From the NCBI GenBank assembly GCA_028280565.1, contig JANQLQ010000102.1, forward strand, positions 1 through 64,000: DNA of 64,000 bases, given 5' to 3'. Source of the DNA: Fulvivirga sp. (GTDB lineage: Bacteria > Bacteroidota > Bacteroidia > Cytophagales > Cyclobacteriaceae). A program made the translations under genes and the position numbers. The notes under the pieces are model-generated. The model worked only from the letters and a program-made list of their open reading frames with translations, was not told the origin of the DNA and searched no databases. Each line of letters opens with the position of its first letter. The first letter of the stretch is position 1. This document shows, one piece after another, positions 61,741 through 64,000 of the stretch.

Positions 61741-63891
61741 ATGCAAAAAACTAGCCCGATCGAAATACTACAAGGTGTTTTTGGTTACCAACAGTTCCGG
61801 CCACAGCAAGAAGAGATCATACAAAGTGTATTGTCTGCGAGGGATACACTTGTGCTTATGCCTACCGGTGGCGGGAAATCACTATGTTATCAAATCCCTG
61901 CGCTCGTAAAAGATGGTATTGCCATAGTCATCTCTCCGCTCATTGCACTCATGAAAGACCAGGTAGATGCACTGAGACTATATGGTATCGCGGCGGCCTA
62001 CTTGAACTCTACCCAGACCCAAGAGCAACAAAGTCATATCATGACACAGCTCAGAAATGGTGAATTAAAACTTCTATACCTGGCCCCGGAACGCCTGTTA
62101 GGCAGGGAAGAGCAGTTTATAGAATTTATCAAAACCCTTAATGTTTCACTGGTGGCGGTGGACGAAGCGCATTGCATCTCTTCTTGGGGACATGATTTCA
62201 GGCCTGAATATTTGTCTCTATCTAAAATTACAAAAGCGCTGGGACCGGCAGTTCCTACTATCGCGTTAACAGCTACTGCTGACGATCTTACGCGAAACGA
62301 TATTGCTGAAAAGCTGGAATTGGACCGGCCTAACATCATGGTTACAGGCTTTAACAGGCCCAATATTCAATACCTCGTCAAACCCAAACGGAATACTTAC
62401 GGGCATCTTCTGGAGTTTTTAAGCAGTCGCCGGGAAGATTCCGGGATCATTTACACCCTGAGGAGGGTAGATACGGAAGAACTGGCGGAACAGCTTCGTA
62501 ACGATGGCTTTTCAGCCAAGCCTTATCATGCGGGATTGGAAAGACAAGTCAAGGACCGTCACCAGGAAGAGTTCTTGAGAGATGAGACCAAGATCATTGT
62601 GGCCACGATAGCCTTTGGAATGGGCATAGATAAATCCAATGTGAGGTTTGTCGTGCATATGGATCTTCCGAAAAACATAGAAGGGTACTACCAGGAGACT
62701 GGCCGGGCAGGCAGGGACGGGCTTCCCAGCGTTGCCCTGATGTTCTACTCTTATGCCGACTACTTCACTTTGCAGAAACTGGTGAGCATAGAGGGTAACG
62801 AGGAGCAATCGCAGGTGATGGAAAAAAAGCTGAAAGAAATGGCCGATTATGGCGACCTCAAAACCTGTAGGAGAAGGTATTTGCTGCAATATTTTGGAGA
62901 ACAAGCCGGGCCCTATTGTGGAAATTGTGACAACTGTCTCAATAATTATGAAGAGATCGATGCTACTGAAATTGCACAGAAAGCGCTTTCAGCTGTAGCC
63001 CGGCTAGAACAGCGTTTTGGTGCCAATTACGTGATTGACTTCTTAAGAGGCTCCGCTTCGCAAAAGATCTGGGAAGGCCATAAGACGCTTAAAACGTTTG
63101 GGGTAGGAGCTGAACTTTCCAAGGAGGATTGGAGACACTACATTAATGAGCTGCTACAACATGGATTACTTAAAAGATCTCAAGGGCAATACCCTGTACT
63201 CCAGTTGACCGACCAAAGCATGAAGGTGCTACATGGCCATGAAAGTGTAACGCTAACCAAGGCGGTGAAACCAAGCCCTGTGACGGTAGGAGAAGAACAT
63301 CCCGAGGTACACGCCGAGCTGGCTGTACAATTAAAGGAGCTTCGTAAGATGATTGCAGATAGTGAAAACGTACCGGCGTACGTTGTCTTTTCAGATGCAA
63401 GCCTACAAGAACTGGTCATGTACCTCCCGGCTACAGAGGCAGAGTTGGAAAGGATCAATGGGTTCGGTGAGGTAAAGGTAAAGCGATATGGTCAAGTGAT
63501 CTTGGAGCAAATTATTTCCTACTGTAAACCGCTTGGTTTGACCTCACAGTTGCCTGCAACATCTTTAAAAAAGAAAAGAGAAAAATCTTCTCCCGGGGAA
63601 ACACATTTCAAAACGCTCGAACTATTGCAGTCCGGAAAAACAATAGATGAGATCGCTTCTGCGCGAGGGCTTGCCCCGGGAACCATAGAATCCCATCTTG
63701 ATAAACTCATAAAAATGGGAAAGCTACGCGCCAAAGAGGTGGTCAGTGAAAACCGGATCAATGAAATTCTAAAAGTTCTGTCTAACACCCAGGACGTTGG
63801 GCTTAGACCGATCAAAGAGCAATTGCCGGAAGATTTCAGTTACGGAGAAATTAGAATGGTGGTTTCAGACCATCAACTCAATCCAAAGTAA
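61741..63891 (+). CDS. recQ: ATP-dependent DNA helicase RecQ
   Basis: This 716-residue protein has Walker A T-G-G-G-K-S, the D-E-A-H box, the aromatic-rich loop W-G-H-D-F-R-P-E-Y and Q-E-T-G-R-A-G-R-D (motif VI). Next come the zinc site C-R-R-R-Y and Y-C-G-N-C-D-N-C of the RQC domain, an HRDC domain (about 520-595), and a C-terminal helix-turn-helix of the kind seen in longer RecQ proteins (I-D-E-I-A-S-A-R-G-L). It unwinds DNA in recombination and replication-fork repair. The tailless ssb is upstream. Confidence 0.96.
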   Translation: MQKTSPIEILQGVFGYQQFRPQQEEIIQSVLSARDTLVLMPTGGGKSLCYQIPALVKDGIAIVISPLIALMKDQVDALRLYGIAAAYLNSTQTQEQQSHIMTQLRNGELKLLYLAPERLLGREEQFIEFIKTLNVSLVAVDEAHCISSWGHDFRPEYLSLSKITKALGPAVPTIALTATADDLTRNDIAEKLELDRPNIMVTGFNRPNIQYLVKPKRNTYGHLLEFLSSRREDSGIIYTLRRVDTEELAEQLRNDGFSAKPYHAGLERQVKDRHQEEFLRDETKIIVATIAFGMGIDKSNVRFVVHMDLPKNIEGYYQETGRAGRDGLPSVALMFYSYADYFTLQKLVSIEGNEEQSQVMEKKLKEMADYGDLKTCRRRYLLQYFGEQAGPYCGNCDNCLNNYEEIDATEIAQKALSAVARLEQRFGANYVIDFLRGSASQKIWEGHKTLKTFGVGAELSKEDWRHYINELLQHGLLKRSQGQYPVLQLTDQSMKVLHGHESVTLTKAVKPSPVTVGEEHPEVHAELAVQLKELRKMIADSENVPAYVVFSDASLQELVMYLPATEAELERINGFGEVKVKRYGQVILEQIISYCKPLGLTSQLPATSLKKKREKSSPGETHFKTLELLQSGKTIDEIASARGLAPGTIESHLDKLIKMGKLRAKEVVSENRINEILKVLSNTQDVGLRPIKEQLPEDFSYGEIRMVVSDHQLNPK

Positions 63892-64000
63892 CTTTCTTTT
63901 TCTTTCTGCAAGGTGCGCAGGCAGGCATAAGTATCTTTTTATAGCATCGATATGATCAGTCCGGGTTTCATGTACTTGACCTACACTGGAAGCTAAGTGG

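Overview
The window looks like a chromosomal segment of a gliding-type member of the Bacteroidota, most likely order Cytophagales. The evidence is a GldB-type lipoprotein, three proteins or loci typical of that phylum (type IX secretion C-terminal sorting domains, an ECF sigma / FecR / TonB-receptor set, PorT-like barrels), promoters with the Bacteroidota -7 box TAnnTTTG, few strong Shine-Dalgarno sequences, and frequent TTG or GTG starts. No rRNA, tRNA, CRISPR array, transposase or prophage was seen. The genus cannot be read from the sequence alone.

Layout. 0-4 kb: a periplasmic thiol-redox pair, an AT-rich gap with DnaA-box-like sites, and a ClC channel, all on the minus strand. 4-10 kb: a VOC protein, a secreted S74-chaperone/T9SS protein, then a methyltransferase, a GT2 and a GT-C glycosyltransferase. 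10-17 kb: a plus-strand run with a lipoprotein, a cyclase-like DUF2652 protein, a class V aminotransferase, a YciI-like protein, an alpha/beta hydrolase, and the radical-SAM/DNA-metabolism pair. 17-22 kb: a vitamin-K-carboxylase-like HTTM protein overlapping a nitrilase, a small conserved protein, an AAA_14/DUF4143 ATPase and a beta-barrel protein. 22-29 kb: gldB-coaX, a hydroxyacid dehydrogenase, a hydrolase, a membrane protein, and siroheme synthase with DUF4202. 29-32 kb: oligopeptidase B and an M23 peptidase. 32-39 kb: two acidic lipoproteins divergent from the sigma/FecR/TonB set. 39-46 kb: a large T9SS-exported MBG protein, feoAB, a nucleotide kinase-like protein, and HxlR divergent from an SDR. 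46-50 kb: prfA, a beta-helix lipoprotein and YjbQ. 50-57 kb: a MarR-controlled beta-oxidation operon (fadN, fadA, fadE) interrupted by a four-helix-bundle gene. 57-64 kb: DUF2256-DUF429, an S41 protease, a 1.5 kb repeat-filled gap, then a tailless ssb and recQ.

The most unusual feature is non-coding. At least four families of dispersed intergenic repeats (called R, B, C and A here) occur in several copies across the window. One R-type repeat pair forms imperfect inverted ends (27 of 32 positions matching) around the four-helix-bundle gene at 53.5 kb, giving a compact 457 bp element that sits inside the fad operon and begins and ends on stop codons. This resembles a free-standing version of the intervening sequences that carry the same protein family inside 23S rRNA genes. 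Two genes too short for ordinary gene finding were read by hand: a 45-residue peptide ending in LGCG (28927-29064) and a 50-residue DUF2256 zinc-ribbon protein (57512-57664).
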